Origin: Tritrichomonas musculus
Lineage: Eukaryota; Parabasalia; Tritrichomonadida; Tritrichomonadidae
Assembly (NCBI GenBank): GCA_039105265.1
Contig: JAPFFF010000008.1
Location: 4,278,001-4,342,000 of the forward strand
Direction of reading: 5' to 3'
Length of the DNA stretch: 64,000 nt
Part shown: piece by piece, positions 20,581-30,756 of the stretch
How positions within the stretch are numbered: the first letter of the stretch is position 1
How the letters are laid out: every line of letters starts with the position of its first letter
Position numbers and translations under genes: made by a program
Notes under the pieces: model-generated
Told to the model about the DNA's origin: nothing
Seen by the model: only the letters and a program-made list of their open reading frames with translations
The model's database searches: none

Positions 20581-21451
20581 TTTTAGCTGATTATATCTCT
20601 TTTCAAAAAGTTTGCTTATTGATAAAATAATTATATTGAATATAACATACTATTCAATGATTTCTCATAATTTTTGAGTTGCATTAAAAATTGATAGATC
20701 CATGAACAAGGATTTTTGAATTCAAAATAAAATAATAAAATTTTTGTTTGATTTATTTATAAATATAGTCGAACATTCATATTAAAAATGTAAACATTTA
20801 ATTCATTTACTAATTTAACATTTCATTGACCATATTATTTATTTTTCTTTCTATTTTTAATTGAAATATTTTAATAATAAAAAAATCACATTTTATTTAT
20901 ATCTTCTCAAATTTTTCTGAATGCTTTCAAATTTCATTTATTAAAAAATGGCCATATTAGGCTTCAGATAAAATATATGCATGCAATTTTGATTGTTATT
21001 CAAATAATTTATATAAATATTTTAGTAAATATAATTTTTTTTTATTTTATTGAATGCATTTTCAAAACAAATGTTAAAATACATTTAAAATATAAACAAT
21101 TGCTTTATAAAATTTAAATATTTCCCTATTATTTAACAATCTTAAATTATTATTAATTTAAGTATCCAAGGTGATACATATTTTGTTTATATCTTTCATA
21201 TGAAAGATTAAATCAAAAATACCAATAATTTTGATAATTAAATGCTAATAATAGAGGAAAATAAAATAAATCTAAATATAAAAAAAATATGTATCACCTT
21301 GGATACTTAAATTAATAATAATAATTTAAGATTACCAATATTTAATCAAATAACATACAAACATACAATTATTTATATATAAAATTACTAATATTTAAAT
21401 GTATATGACAAAAAACGCTTTTCAATTTGATTTTTTTTAAGATTTGATATT
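20581..21451. other. AT-rich intergenic region with a hairpin element
   Basis: About 870 gene-free bases between two minus-strand genes. Apart from the inverted-repeat element at 21138-21333 it holds only AT-rich sequence. The part next to 20580 should hold the promoter of the HEAT-repeat gene. Confidence 0.5.
21138..21333. repeat. 196-bp palindromic element with 47-50 bp inverted arms (MITE-like)
   Basis: The left arm (21138-21184) contains AAGTATCCAAGGTGATACAT. The right arm (21284-21333) is its reverse complement apart from one extra trinucleotide in an AAT run. The arms flank about 100 bases of AT-rich sequence with a small inner palindrome. Such symmetrical, non-coding units are typical of MITEs or foldback elements. 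No clear target duplication was found. The near-perfect arms imply recent origin or active homogenisation. Confidence 0.75.
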
Positions 21452-24400
21452 TCATCTTGAAGGAAAGATTTGTTGCAAAACTTGGGTTGGCACTAATTCC
21501 AAGATGATTTTTTTAATAAATTTATTTTGATTAACAATAAAAAGAAGGATATTTCTGGTTTTTGCAATAACATCTTCATCTAAATCTCTTTCATCCAAAA
21601 GCTGATCTCTGTCGATTGACAACAATTTTACAAACGACAAAGCAAGTTCTGAATAAATATTAAAAAAGTTAATTGCACCATTCTCATCAGCATTATTTTT
21701 TATAAGAGAAATATTTTTCAAGTCACTTTCATTGAAAAAGTTCGTCAAAATTGAGTCAAGCAAAGTGCTTGTATTTTGAACAGAAAAGAACATTTGAGAA
21801 GGAGGGAAAAAACGAATCGCCATTACTATCAATTGATTAGCATTAGCAGAAGGGAAGTTAGGCTTTGTTTTCCCAAAAATTTGGAAAAACAAAAAAGAAA
21901 TATTTTGAATTAAATTTGAGCACTGATCCAATTCAATTTTATTATCAATTAATTCAAAACATTTCAAAAACCAAATTGACAGGAATTGATCAACAAAAGG
22001 AAGAACTAGATTAACATCAATTTTTTGGAGCTGACCTATTAAAAAACAAATATTTTGTTGCACTGAAAAATCTGACGATGAAACCAAGGCCAAATTAGGA
22101 ATTATATTGACCAATTTAACGATCACTTCTTGGTCATTTCCATTTATTATATTTAAATTAAGTCCATCACCTAATGAACCAACAATTTTTTCAATATTGT
22201 ACATATCAACAGTTTCCGCTAAGTAATTCAATAAAAAAATGAAATAATTTGGATTTTTTTCACTTTGAAAATTCCAAATTATTGAAATCAACTGACTAAA
22301 ATATGAGATAAAATCAGAATAACAGTCAATTGAATTTTTTCCATCTTGGAATGCTAATTTTTTTTGGATGAATTCATCAATCAAATTTTGTGTTCTTTCA
22401 ATAATTGAGAAATCATTCAAATTTTCAATATTTTTGAAACAATAACGGACAATTTTCTTAATAATAATCATAACTTGTGAAATTATATTTTCATCGCTTT
22501 CTTTATTGTTTAAAACTTCCATTGAAAAGTTAAATAAAGTTTTCAAATTATCAAAATTCAAAAGCTCCACAATTTTGCTTGAAATTTTGAATAGTTCTAA
22601 AATATGAGCTTCTCTATCGTTTCCCATTAAACCGAAAATTACTTTTATAAAGAAATCAGCAACTTCATAATTAGAAGAATATTTTATAGCATAAGATAAT
22701 GTTTTCAATAAATTAATTCTTAATTCTGATGATTGAAATTTTGATAAGCATGGCAATAATAATTCAATACAATTCTTTTCAAATTCAATTGCGTTACTTT
22801 TATAAATTTGAATGGCATTTCTTAAGAACTGAAGACAACTTGTTACAATATGTTCTTGTAATTTATCTGATGTTAAGAAAAAGTTGATAATTGGAAGTGT
22901 GAATGACAAATCAAAATCAATTTTTCTCTTCAAATTGAAATTGAATAAAATAATTGATTCCATTAAAAAAAAGCATCTTGGAATCAAATCAAAATAACTT
23001 TCATTCTTAGTACTTATAATTTCAGAAGCATATTGATATAAAGATATCAATTGCTCATTTGTTATTTCTGGGTCTAAATAAAGTGTAATTGATTCACACA
23101 AAATAAACAAATCAAAATTTTCATTAGAAAAATATTTTTTTGATTGTTGAATTGTTTCAAAAAGTCCAGGCAAATTATAACTGAATTTATTATTTTTCTC
23201 ACAAACAAAAGTGATTGCATCTATTGATTTAAGTCTAAGATCACGTGGCACATTAGGTGATGATATAAGTTTGACAAGTTTTTGAATATAACTTGAAATT
23301 GAATTAGAAAAAATATTCTCATAAAATTTTGAATTAATTTTGACAGAATTTTCAAGCAAATAACAGACCATTTCCAGACACACTGAACAATTTCTATCCA
23401 AACAATTCAAGAGGAATTGATTGAAAAACTCACAATCATTCTGAATTATTTCAGGACACTTCAATAAAAACACTGTCAAAACCGCCACAAAGGTTGTATA
23501 AATCAATAAATTTGGCTGAAATGATGAAATCATTTTTTTTGTAAAATTATAAAGATTATTAACAAACTCATAATTAAGACAGTCATCATCATTTTCATCT
23601 GTTGATGAATAACTCAAAATATTCTCAAAAAAATCTAAATAATCAACTGGAAAAGTGCCATCTTCAGTCAAAATTTGAGTGCATAATTCAAAACTAATTT
23701 TATATAAATTTAAGACGGTTTCTGGTGTAAAAAAATTAAGATTTCTCGTCAAAATTAACATAATATAGACTCTAAATTGCAAATTTACAGTTTTGTTATT
23801 GACAATGCTTATTGCTTTATCAAATATTTGGCTTGCATCTTCAGCACAAAAAAAATTTGTGAAAGATTCACAAGTTTTCAGAATATAACGGAAAAAAGTG
23901 TCATTACTTGACAGATTACACAATAAATGATAACAAATCCCATAATTTTTGTTTAATTCATCATTTTGAGTATTTTGCCTTGAATATGTCATTTTTTGTA
24001 GAAAATTAATTGATTTTATAATGATTTCATTGGAAAATGAAGATGGATTCGACAGAATATGAATTAAAATTAATAAAAAATTATTTTGATATTCATATAA
24101 TTCATGTGGATAAAAAAATATGATTATTTCAAAAATTGAAAGAAATTGATAGGAATTCATTGAATTCTTAATATCTGGAGAATTCAAAAAACTTAGAACA
24201 AAGCCAATGATTTGTGGTCTAAATTCTGGCGATTTTAATCCTATATATTCAATACAATATGGAAAATATGAACAAGTATTACCTATCAATTTAAAGAGTT
24301 GATTTAATATATCTTGCTGGATATCTTGAGAAAGCGATTCCCAATGAAATTTAATAGAATTGTAACATATAACTGAACATTGAAATAAGACTTTTTCATA

Positions 24401-24604
24401 TTTTGTGGTATTTGAAAGAAATAAGATAATCTGAATAAACTGAGGATTTTCATTTAATTTAATTATAATTTGACTCAATTCTTCAGCTTTTGATTGATCA
24501 CCAATATTCAAAAAAAGATGTTCAAGTTGATCAGGAGAAATCAATTGAACATCCATTAATGTTAACCAAATATTTTGGTCTTTAGTATTGAAAAAGTATT
24601 TCAT
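21452..24604 (-). CDS. Karyopherin (importin-beta/exportin family) -like HEAT protein
   Basis: 1050 residues from ATG at 24604-24602; upstream the frame offers only a TTG. The N-terminus has the karyopherin pattern: an ISPDQLEHLFLNIGDQSKAE helix pair, NPQFIQIILFLSNTT, then QCSVICYNSIKFHWESLSQD, which corresponds to the conserved region ending in hW within the importin-beta N-terminal domain. The rest is continuous helical HEAT repeats, fitting the 900-1100 residue length of the family. Exportins and importins bind RanGTP and carry cargo through nuclear pores. I cannot assign a specific member such as XPO1 or transportin. Codon use is strongly AT-biased. Confidence 0.7.
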   Translation of the reverse strand: MKYFFNTKDQNIWLTLMDVQLISPDQLEHLFLNIGDQSKAEELSQIIIKLNENPQFIQIILFLSNTTKYEKVLFQCSVICYNSIKFHWESLSQDIQQDILNQLFKLIGNTCSYFPYCIEYIGLKSPEFRPQIIGFVLSFLNSPDIKNSMNSYQFLSIFEIIIFFYPHELYEYQNNFLLILIHILSNPSSFSNEIIIKSINFLQKMTYSRQNTQNDELNKNYGICYHLLCNLSSNDTFFRYILKTCESFTNFFCAEDASQIFDKAISIVNNKTVNLQFRVYIMLILTRNLNFFTPETVLNLYKISFELCTQILTEDGTFPVDYLDFFENILSYSSTDENDDDCLNYEFVNNLYNFTKKMISSFQPNLLIYTTFVAVLTVFLLKCPEIIQNDCEFFNQFLLNCLDRNCSVCLEMVCYLLENSVKINSKFYENIFSNSISSYIQKLVKLISSPNVPRDLRLKSIDAITFVCEKNNKFSYNLPGLFETIQQSKKYFSNENFDLFILCESITLYLDPEITNEQLISLYQYASEIISTKNESYFDLIPRCFFLMESIILFNFNLKRKIDFDLSFTLPIINFFLTSDKLQEHIVTSCLQFLRNAIQIYKSNAIEFEKNCIELLLPCLSKFQSSELRINLLKTLSYAIKYSSNYEVADFFIKVIFGLMGNDREAHILELFKISSKIVELLNFDNLKTLFNFSMEVLNNKESDENIISQVMIIIKKIVRYCFKNIENLNDFSIIERTQNLIDEFIQKKLAFQDGKNSIDCYSDFISYFSQLISIIWNFQSEKNPNYFIFLLNYLAETVDMYNIEKIVGSLGDGLNLNIINGNDQEVIVKLVNIIPNLALVSSSDFSVQQNICFLIGQLQKIDVNLVLPFVDQFLSIWFLKCFELIDNKIELDQCSNLIQNISFLFFQIFGKTKPNFPSANANQLIVMAIRFFPPSQMFFSVQNTSTLLDSILTNFFNESDLKNISLIKNNADENGAINFFNIYSELALSFVKLLSIDRDQLLDERDLDEDVIAKTRNILLFIVNQNKFIKKIILELVPTQVLQQIFPSR

Positions 24605-25089
24605 GAAAAACAAGTTTATTTCAAAAATTCATTAATGATAATACATAAATTAATAAATAAATATTTATTAAATAAATCAAGTGTTAATTTAAAATAATTT
24701 TTTTTTAAGGAAAATGAAGATTAAGTTCATTCCATTTTGTATGTTTTTTAATAATACAAAAAACATAGTAATTTTTAGTCAAAAAAGTAATAAAAATGAT
24801 ACAATTACTTTTATTTCATAGTTAAAATTTATAAAAAAAAAAAAATACGAATATGAAATAATAAAAATCATGTAAAATCATGATACAATCAAAAATACGC
24901 AAATATACATAAATAAAACATTTAAATTTCATTAATAATATTCTTTTTATACTTTTTTTCAAAAGATAAATTCAAAATAAAGCAACAATTGAAAAAGTTA
25001 TTTTGATGTAAAATGACTTATCAATTACTATTTTTGATGTTTCGAAAAAATCTATCAAGAAATTTAAGCAATCGACAACTTCTCGATTA
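24605..25089. other. Divergent intergenic region
   Basis: About 485 bases between divergent genes, presumably holding both promoters. AT-rich with poly-A runs near 24834-24845. No additional gene or structure. Confidence 0.5.
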
Positions 25090-26799
25090 ATGAAAAGAAC
25101 TGCCCTCAGCTTTTTATCATCAGTTTATGATTCGACAGAACCAAACAGCCAAAAATTTTCTCAAAAAAAGCAAAATGCGTCAACTACTAATCCAGGTGCT
25201 CAAAGCCTTGAAGCAGGTATCGAAGAAATACAAGAGGCAATCAATAGAATGAATAATGAACTCAGCGAAAACAAAAAACATTTTGATCAAGCCAAGCAAT
25301 CACAAAAAGAGCAATATGATCAAGTTTTTAAATTAAGACAGCAATTTAACATATTAAATAATCAACGAAAGCATATTTCTAGCCAGATTTCTGAATTTGA
25401 AACTACTTATCAAAATACCAAAGCCAAGATTCAAACTTTTTCTAAAGATTTTAACACAAGACAGCAGAAAATAGCAGAGGATATGAAAAAATTGAAAGAA
25501 GTAATATCCAAGCAGGAAAAACTCAAAGAAGAAAACTCCAAATTACAAAGTGAAATCTCTTCACTTGAAACGGAAAAGAAACAGCTTAATACTGAATTAG
25601 AAGAATGCAAAAACAACAACAAAAAACTTTTAGAAGAAAATACAGAACTTGAAAAATCATGCAATAAATTACAATTTGATACGACTAACAAAAAAAATCA
25701 AATTCAGGATCTTGAAAAGAAAATTAAAGACATCGAACAGGATACACAAGAAATCGAAGCTTCAAATAAGAAACTTGAGGATGAAATTAAAAATGGTGAA
25801 ATTACATTAGAACAAAAGAGAAAAGAAGCAGAAAATTTAGAACTTGAAAAAGAAAGGCTTAAAAAATTATTATTGGATGTTGAGGAAGATATAAACACAA
25901 CAATTAAAAGTCAAGCTCAAGTGAAACAAAATCAAGAAAATGATCACCAAAAATTAACAGAGATGGAAGAAGAACTGAAAAAACTGCAATCAACATTAGA
26001 ATTAGAGACAGAAAAACAAAAGAAACTTAAAGAGGAATTAGATAATACTCAAAACTTATATAATTTAGAAAAGCAAAAGATAGATCAGTTAAATAGACAA
26101 CTAGAGACCCTTTCGAATTCAAATTCCGTACTTTCTAATAAAAACAAAGAAATGCAAATCAGTATAGGTGAAAAAGAAAAGAAAATAATGGAATTAAGAC
26201 AAGAGCTTCAAACTATTAAAATGCAGGTTAACGAAAAGAGGATTAACTGCCAAACCATCCAAGCTCAAATAGAAGCTGAATCCCAAAAGCAAAAGAGCCA
26301 ATTAAATGCTAAAAAAGAGCAAGCACAAGAATTAAGAAAACAAAAAGAGTTGCTAGAAAAGCAACTCGAGGAAGAAACAAGAAATTTAAAAGAGAGTGAA
26401 AAAAGAATAAACAAATTACGAAAAGAGCCAAATACTACTGCAAGAAATAAGCGAGGACGTCCTGCGAAACATCAGGTTGATACTGACGAAAATGATGATG
26501 AAGAAGAATACAACCCTCCACAAGCAAAACAAACCCATTATAATCGACGGCCTCCGACAACAACAGCTGCTAAACCTCCATCTAGACAAACCAAATCAGC
26601 TACAACAAGAGGAGCTCAAAATAAATCTGATGATGCATCAAAGCCAAAATTTGCAAACAATCGTGCTGCAATCGCCGAGGCTTTATTTGATGATTTTATT
26701 ATACAAGAACAAGATGACTATATTCCTAATGGAAAACCAGCAAACAATAAAACAGCAATTGCAGATGCTCTATTCGATGAAAATGCATTTAAATTCTAA
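25090..26799 (+). CDS. Coiled-coil protein with AT-hook-like motif and duplicated C-terminal motif
   Basis: 569 residues from ATG 25090. Residues about 35-450 are nearly uninterrupted coiled coil. Residue about 455 begins KRGRPAKHQ, an AT-hook-like DNA-binding core (RGRP), followed by acidic and Thr/Pro/Ala-rich linker. The end carries a motif twice: ANNRAAIAEALFDDF and ANNKTAIADALFDEN, about 38 residues apart. The layout (rod, AT hook, short repeated docking motif) would suit a chromatin- or kinetochore-linked tether, but this is inference. No known family is recognised. Read in frame +1, the C-terminal part also has a long open frame, a shadow of its low-complexity codons. Confidence 0.75.
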   Translation: MKRTALSFLSSVYDSTEPNSQKFSQKKQNASTTNPGAQSLEAGIEEIQEAINRMNNELSENKKHFDQAKQSQKEQYDQVFKLRQQFNILNNQRKHISSQISEFETTYQNTKAKIQTFSKDFNTRQQKIAEDMKKLKEVISKQEKLKEENSKLQSEISSLETEKKQLNTELEECKNNNKKLLEENTELEKSCNKLQFDTTNKKNQIQDLEKKIKDIEQDTQEIEASNKKLEDEIKNGEITLEQKRKEAENLELEKERLKKLLLDVEEDINTTIKSQAQVKQNQENDHQKLTEMEEELKKLQSTLELETEKQKKLKEELDNTQNLYNLEKQKIDQLNRQLETLSNSNSVLSNKNKEMQISIGEKEKKIMELRQELQTIKMQVNEKRINCQTIQAQIEAESQKQKSQLNAKKEQAQELRKQKELLEKQLEEETRNLKESEKRINKLRKEPNTTARNKRGRPAKHQVDTDENDDEEEYNPPQAKQTHYNRRPPTTTAAKPPSRQTKSATTRGAQNKSDDASKPKFANNRAAIAEALFDDFIIQEQDDYIPNGKPANNKTAIADALFDENAFKF

Positions 26800-27206
26800 T
26801 AAGTGTTAACTTTAAAATTATTCACTAATGAACAAATTAAGAATAAACAAATCTTACACTAATTTTTTTTATCAAGATTATCAATCAAATATTTTTTTTT
26901 TTTTTAATATAGCTTTTATTCAGATATATAAATGCTAAATCTTACATTGTGAAATAAAATAAAATAAAATAGGAATATAGAAATTTCTATAATATCATGA
27001 AATAGAGAAAAACTTTGTAAAATCCATATCTTGATGAATGACATTTAAAAACATATTATAAATAAATTGTTAAGAAAATTATACAGCTAACAAAGATTGC
27101 ATCTTTGAACTCTTTTTTTTTCTCCAGTTTTTCAATAAAACCAGTCAAATTTAATTCAAATATTTTCAATTATAATCTGTTCAGATGCAATTTTAACAAA
27201 CTTTTG
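26800..27206. other. Intergenic region
   Basis: About 400 AT-rich bases between two plus-strand genes. An open frame without ATG reaches back to 27105 but is probably leader sequence. Confidence 0.45.
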
Positions 27207-30200
27207 ATGTTTTTAACTTTTTTCATCTTTCCAATTTTTTTACAAGCTAATACAAGTTCGTCTAATGATGGTTCAACTTCGGATGTATGGTTTATTACTG
27301 ATAATAGGAAAAAAATAATTTGCGATATTTCAATATCTTCAGTTTCAGTCAATTCGAAAGTTTTATATTGCAACAATACTAATATACCTTTAGAAAATAT
27401 TGATGGCCATATTTTTGGTAACCAGTATGAAATAAAAATTAAAGGTTCATCTTTTTCAAATGGGATCAGCGTTAATAATACTCTTGTTAATATAATTTTA
27501 GATAATATCAAAATTACATCACCTTCATCATTCATTATTGACGCTTCGACAGTTTATTTATTTATTCTTGGTGATTCAAATTCAATTGTTAGCTCAAATG
27601 ATGCTGGAATACAGTGCAGTGACTCTTTTCTTCAAATTATGAATGCTACTTCTCAAGACAAAATTAAAAATTCACTCACTGTTTCTTCAGATAAATATGC
27701 AGGAATTGGTGGTGGCTCATCAAATCCAAATTGCAAAGGAATATTTATTTATGGTGGAAGATTAATTGCTAATGGTGGAGAATATGGAGCTGGAATTGGC
27801 GGAGGAGAAGGATCTGATAAAGCCAATTCAGCTGGAGTTAACAAAATTGAAATATTAAATGGAGATATAACAGCTACAGGTGGAAAATATGGTGCCGGAA
27901 TTGGCGGAGGTTCAGGTAAAAGTGAGTCATCCTCGAAAATTGATTCAATTAAAATATCAGGCGGCAAAGTCCAAGCAATTGGAGGTGAATTTTCCGCTGG
28001 AATTGGTGGTGGCTATGGCATTTCAAAAAGCTCATCAAATGTTGGCTCTATTGAAATCATTGGTGGTGAAGTATCAGCTAAAGGAGGAAATTACGGTTCA
28101 GGCATTGGAAACGGTTATTCTAGCAATCATGAAGCTTCACTTGTTTTTTCCATCACTCTAGACACCAACATGATTATTCAAAATTCAGTTGACAAGAATG
28201 CCATTTGTACCACGATTGATGCCACGAAAGGCCAAAATGCCAAGAAAGCTATTGGAATTGGTTATTTAAGTGAAGTCCAACCTCCAAGCATCATTGAAAA
28301 AGGTTCAACAATATCATGTCAATCAGACAATTTAATTTGCTCATTCTCTTTATCTGACAAAAAGTGCATAAAACCATGGAAATGCAGTTCAAACGACATT
28401 GAAAATTGCCCGAAATGCAATGTTGAAAATTGTGATCAAACGAATGTTTATTGTTTCTGCGAGATTTGTAAAGAAGGCTTCACATTAAATAACGGTTTAT
28501 GCGAGTCAAAAAGTGACACCACAAATCCAGACTCCAATTCAACAAGCTGCCAAAATTCAATAGAAAATTGTATTGAATTTTTGAATGATAACTGCCACAT
28601 ATGCGACAAATGCAGGCCAGGCTTCTCGCCAAGCAAGGACAGGTCGATGTGTGTCTCGTGCGCGGCGGAAGACACTCACTGCAGGAGCTACAAGATGCAG
28701 TGCCAATGCGAGACATGCGACTCGGGCTTCTCTCCAGATCCGCAGAACAACTACAAATGCAAACCGTGCGAGATACTGAATTGCGCAGTTTGCAATGGAA
28801 GCGACTTTTCATTGTGCCAACAATGCGCGTCGGGCTACGTCAAGAATGGTGAGAACAAGTGTGAAAAATGCAGTTTTTCAGAGGACCAAAAAAGCACTGA
28901 ATATTCATGCATCAAATTCCAGCCGAATACGTGCACGTGTGAAAAGTGCCAGCTTGGATATTTCTCAGAAAATGGCAAATGTTACAAATGCCAAGTTCCA
29001 AATTGCTACGAATGCAGCACTGGCAAAGATAGATGCACTTCATGTTCATCGGGCTACAAAATAACATCTCAAAATAATAACAATACAAATAGAGACGGTT
29101 TGAACGGTTTGAACGGTTTTGTAGTTGATGGTGAAAAATGCGAACCTTGCAATGTGAAAAATTGCATCGCTTACTCAGTCGGCTGCTCTTGCTCAAGCTG
29201 TTCGTCTGGCTTTGTTGCTCAAAACGGAGTTTGCGTTCAATCATCTTTACCAATTGTCACACCGATTCCAGATCAGAACAAGAAAATCATTGGAATTGCC
29301 TTCTGTGCTGCCTCACAAAGCATCTGCAATGACTTGCAAAACGGTTGGACAAGTCAACACAAGCAGAAACTTTTTGAATTCATCACAAGCAAATTGAATG
29401 ATATCCAAACGAGCACCCCAATGAAGTATGGATATAAAATGATGTTGAAAAGTGTCAACTCAATTGAATCAATTCACAGTGCTGACTCAAATTCAATCAT
29501 TTCAATTTTGAAAGGTTTATCAAATTCATTCAATTCTAAGGAAATTGCTGTTTTGCAGTTCGGATCAATGCTGAATCAATTTTATGATTTTAATGCTGTG
29601 CCTATTGATAATGCAATAATCAATATTTTTGCGGTTAACGGTTATTCCTCAGAATTCACAAGTTATGATATTCCAAAGGTATCAATTAATGGGGGCAACT
29701 TGAAAAAGGTACAGTCAATCGCTTGCTTCTTTGGATCGTTGAATTTTAACTCTTTGATTGAGTTGAATCAACTTTCGATGGTTGCATCGACAATTAATGA
29801 TAATATTATATCAATACGAACAAATGTTTTACTTATCGATAGCCATAGTGTTGGATTAACTAATAAAATGAAAATTAATACAAAATCGTTCGGAATCATT
29901 GTACCTGAAACTACAACATCTTCATATTCAATTACATTGACTATTGAAAATAATCAATTTTCTGTCAGTACGACAAGTAACAGTGTTGCATTTCCAATAT
30001 CAATTGGAAAAGAACAAACAATGATTATCACCTCAATTAAGAATTTGATAATAAAATTGGATCCTTTATTATCGAAAAAATTTGACAAACTTACAAACAT
30101 TTCCTTTAAAAATGATGATACGACAGCCGGACAAAATATATTTGTTGATTTTTATGTTCAAAGTCAATGGACAAAAGTGAATTTTAAAAAAGGTATTATT

Positions 30201-30548
30201 TTTGAACATGAAATTCCAAATGAAATCTCATTTCCAAACAAGCCACTCAATTTTAAGATACGTGTAAATAAAAGAGACAAAGATGGAAATATTATTTATA
30301 ACAATGATTCCAATAACAACAGCAATAATCAAAATAAAGACGGAAACGCGGATAAAAAAAGAAAACCCAGCGGATTATCAGATTCTACAATTAAAGCAAT
30401 TATTATTTCTTTTATTTGCGCTTCATCATTTCTGATATTAAGCATTTTTCTCTTCTTTAGAAATAAGCCGAAGGTGAAGAATAATGCTAATACAGTCAAA
30501 GATTCATCAACTCCACTTCTTCATCAAGTCTTTAATGATGGATTTTAA
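27207..30548 (+). CDS. Type I surface protein: Gly-rich adhesin-like repeats, Cys-rich repeats, TM anchor
   Basis: 1113 residues from ATG 27207. The start is chosen because MFLTFFIFPIFLQANTSS is a good signal peptide; upstream in-frame starts are only TTG. Residues about 165-320 contain four repeats of the type ATGGKYGAGIGGGSG, a pattern common in bacterial cell-surface proteins with beta-solenoid-like folds. Residues about 380-680 are Cys-rich CxxC units (EKCSFSE, CPKCNVENC, CYECSTGKDRCTSC) like furin/VSP-type receptors. A mixed domain follows, then a single membrane helix AIIISFICASSFLILSIFLF (about 1065-1085) and a short basic tail. Likely a surface adhesin or receptor of the parasite. The Cys-rich block is markedly GC-richer than the rest. 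Confidence 0.85.
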   Translation: MFLTFFIFPIFLQANTSSSNDGSTSDVWFITDNRKKIICDISISSVSVNSKVLYCNNTNIPLENIDGHIFGNQYEIKIKGSSFSNGISVNNTLVNIILDNIKITSPSSFIIDASTVYLFILGDSNSIVSSNDAGIQCSDSFLQIMNATSQDKIKNSLTVSSDKYAGIGGGSSNPNCKGIFIYGGRLIANGGEYGAGIGGGEGSDKANSAGVNKIEILNGDITATGGKYGAGIGGGSGKSESSSKIDSIKISGGKVQAIGGEFSAGIGGGYGISKSSSNVGSIEIIGGEVSAKGGNYGSGIGNGYSSNHEASLVFSITLDTNMIIQNSVDKNAICTTIDATKGQNAKKAIGIGYLSEVQPPSIIEKGSTISCQSDNLICSFSLSDKKCIKPWKCSSNDIENCPKCNVENCDQTNVYCFCEICKEGFTLNNGLCESKSDTTNPDSNSTSCQNSIENCIEFLNDNCHICDKCRPGFSPSKDRSMCVSCAAEDTHCRSYKMQCQCETCDSGFSPDPQNNYKCKPCEILNCAVCNGSDFSLCQQCASGYVKNGENKCEKCSFSEDQKSTEYSCIKFQPNTCTCEKCQLGYFSENGKCYKCQVPNCYECSTGKDRCTSCSSGYKITSQNNNNTNRDGLNGLNGFVVDGEKCEPCNVKNCIAYSVGCSCSSCSSGFVAQNGVCVQSSLPIVTPIPDQNKKIIGIAFCAASQSICNDLQNGWTSQHKQKLFEFITSKLNDIQTSTPMKYGYKMMLKSVNSIESIHSADSNSIISILKGLSNSFNSKEIAVLQFGSMLNQFYDFNAVPIDNAIINIFAVNGYSSEFTSYDIPKVSINGGNLKKVQSIACFFGSLNFNSLIELNQLSMVASTINDNIISIRTNVLLIDSHSVGLTNKMKINTKSFGIIVPETTTSSYSITLTIENNQFSVSTTSNSVAFPISIGKEQTMIITSIKNLIIKLDPLLSKKFDKLTNISFKNDDTTAGQNIFVDFYVQSQWTKVNFKKGIIFEHEIPNEISFPNKPLNFKIRVNKRDKDGNIIYNNDSNNNSNNQNKDGNADKKRKPSGLSDSTIKAIIISFICASSFLILSIFLFFRNKPKVKNNANTVKDSSTPLLHQVFNDGF

Positions 30549-30756
30549 TATTATCCTCAAAGTATATATATATAGAAAAATTAATGTTTTATGTTTTATA
30601 TATAAATAAATTATAATAATTGTTTATTTTTCTTTTCCTTGAGTCTAAAAGTTGTAGATAAAAATTGGAAAATTTTATAAAAGACCATTTATATATTCAA
30701 ATTTATCAAAAAATTTTAAACTTTCAAGACACAAAATTTGAAAATTTTAAAAATAA

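Noticed and set aside
25431-25898. Minus-strand Ser/Phe-rich open frames
   Set aside because: Complement of Glu/Lys-rich coiled-coil codons; a common artefact.
28448-29253. Minus-strand Cys-rich open frames
   Set aside because: They mirror the GC-rich Cys-rich part of the plus-strand surface gene and have no signal or starts of their own.
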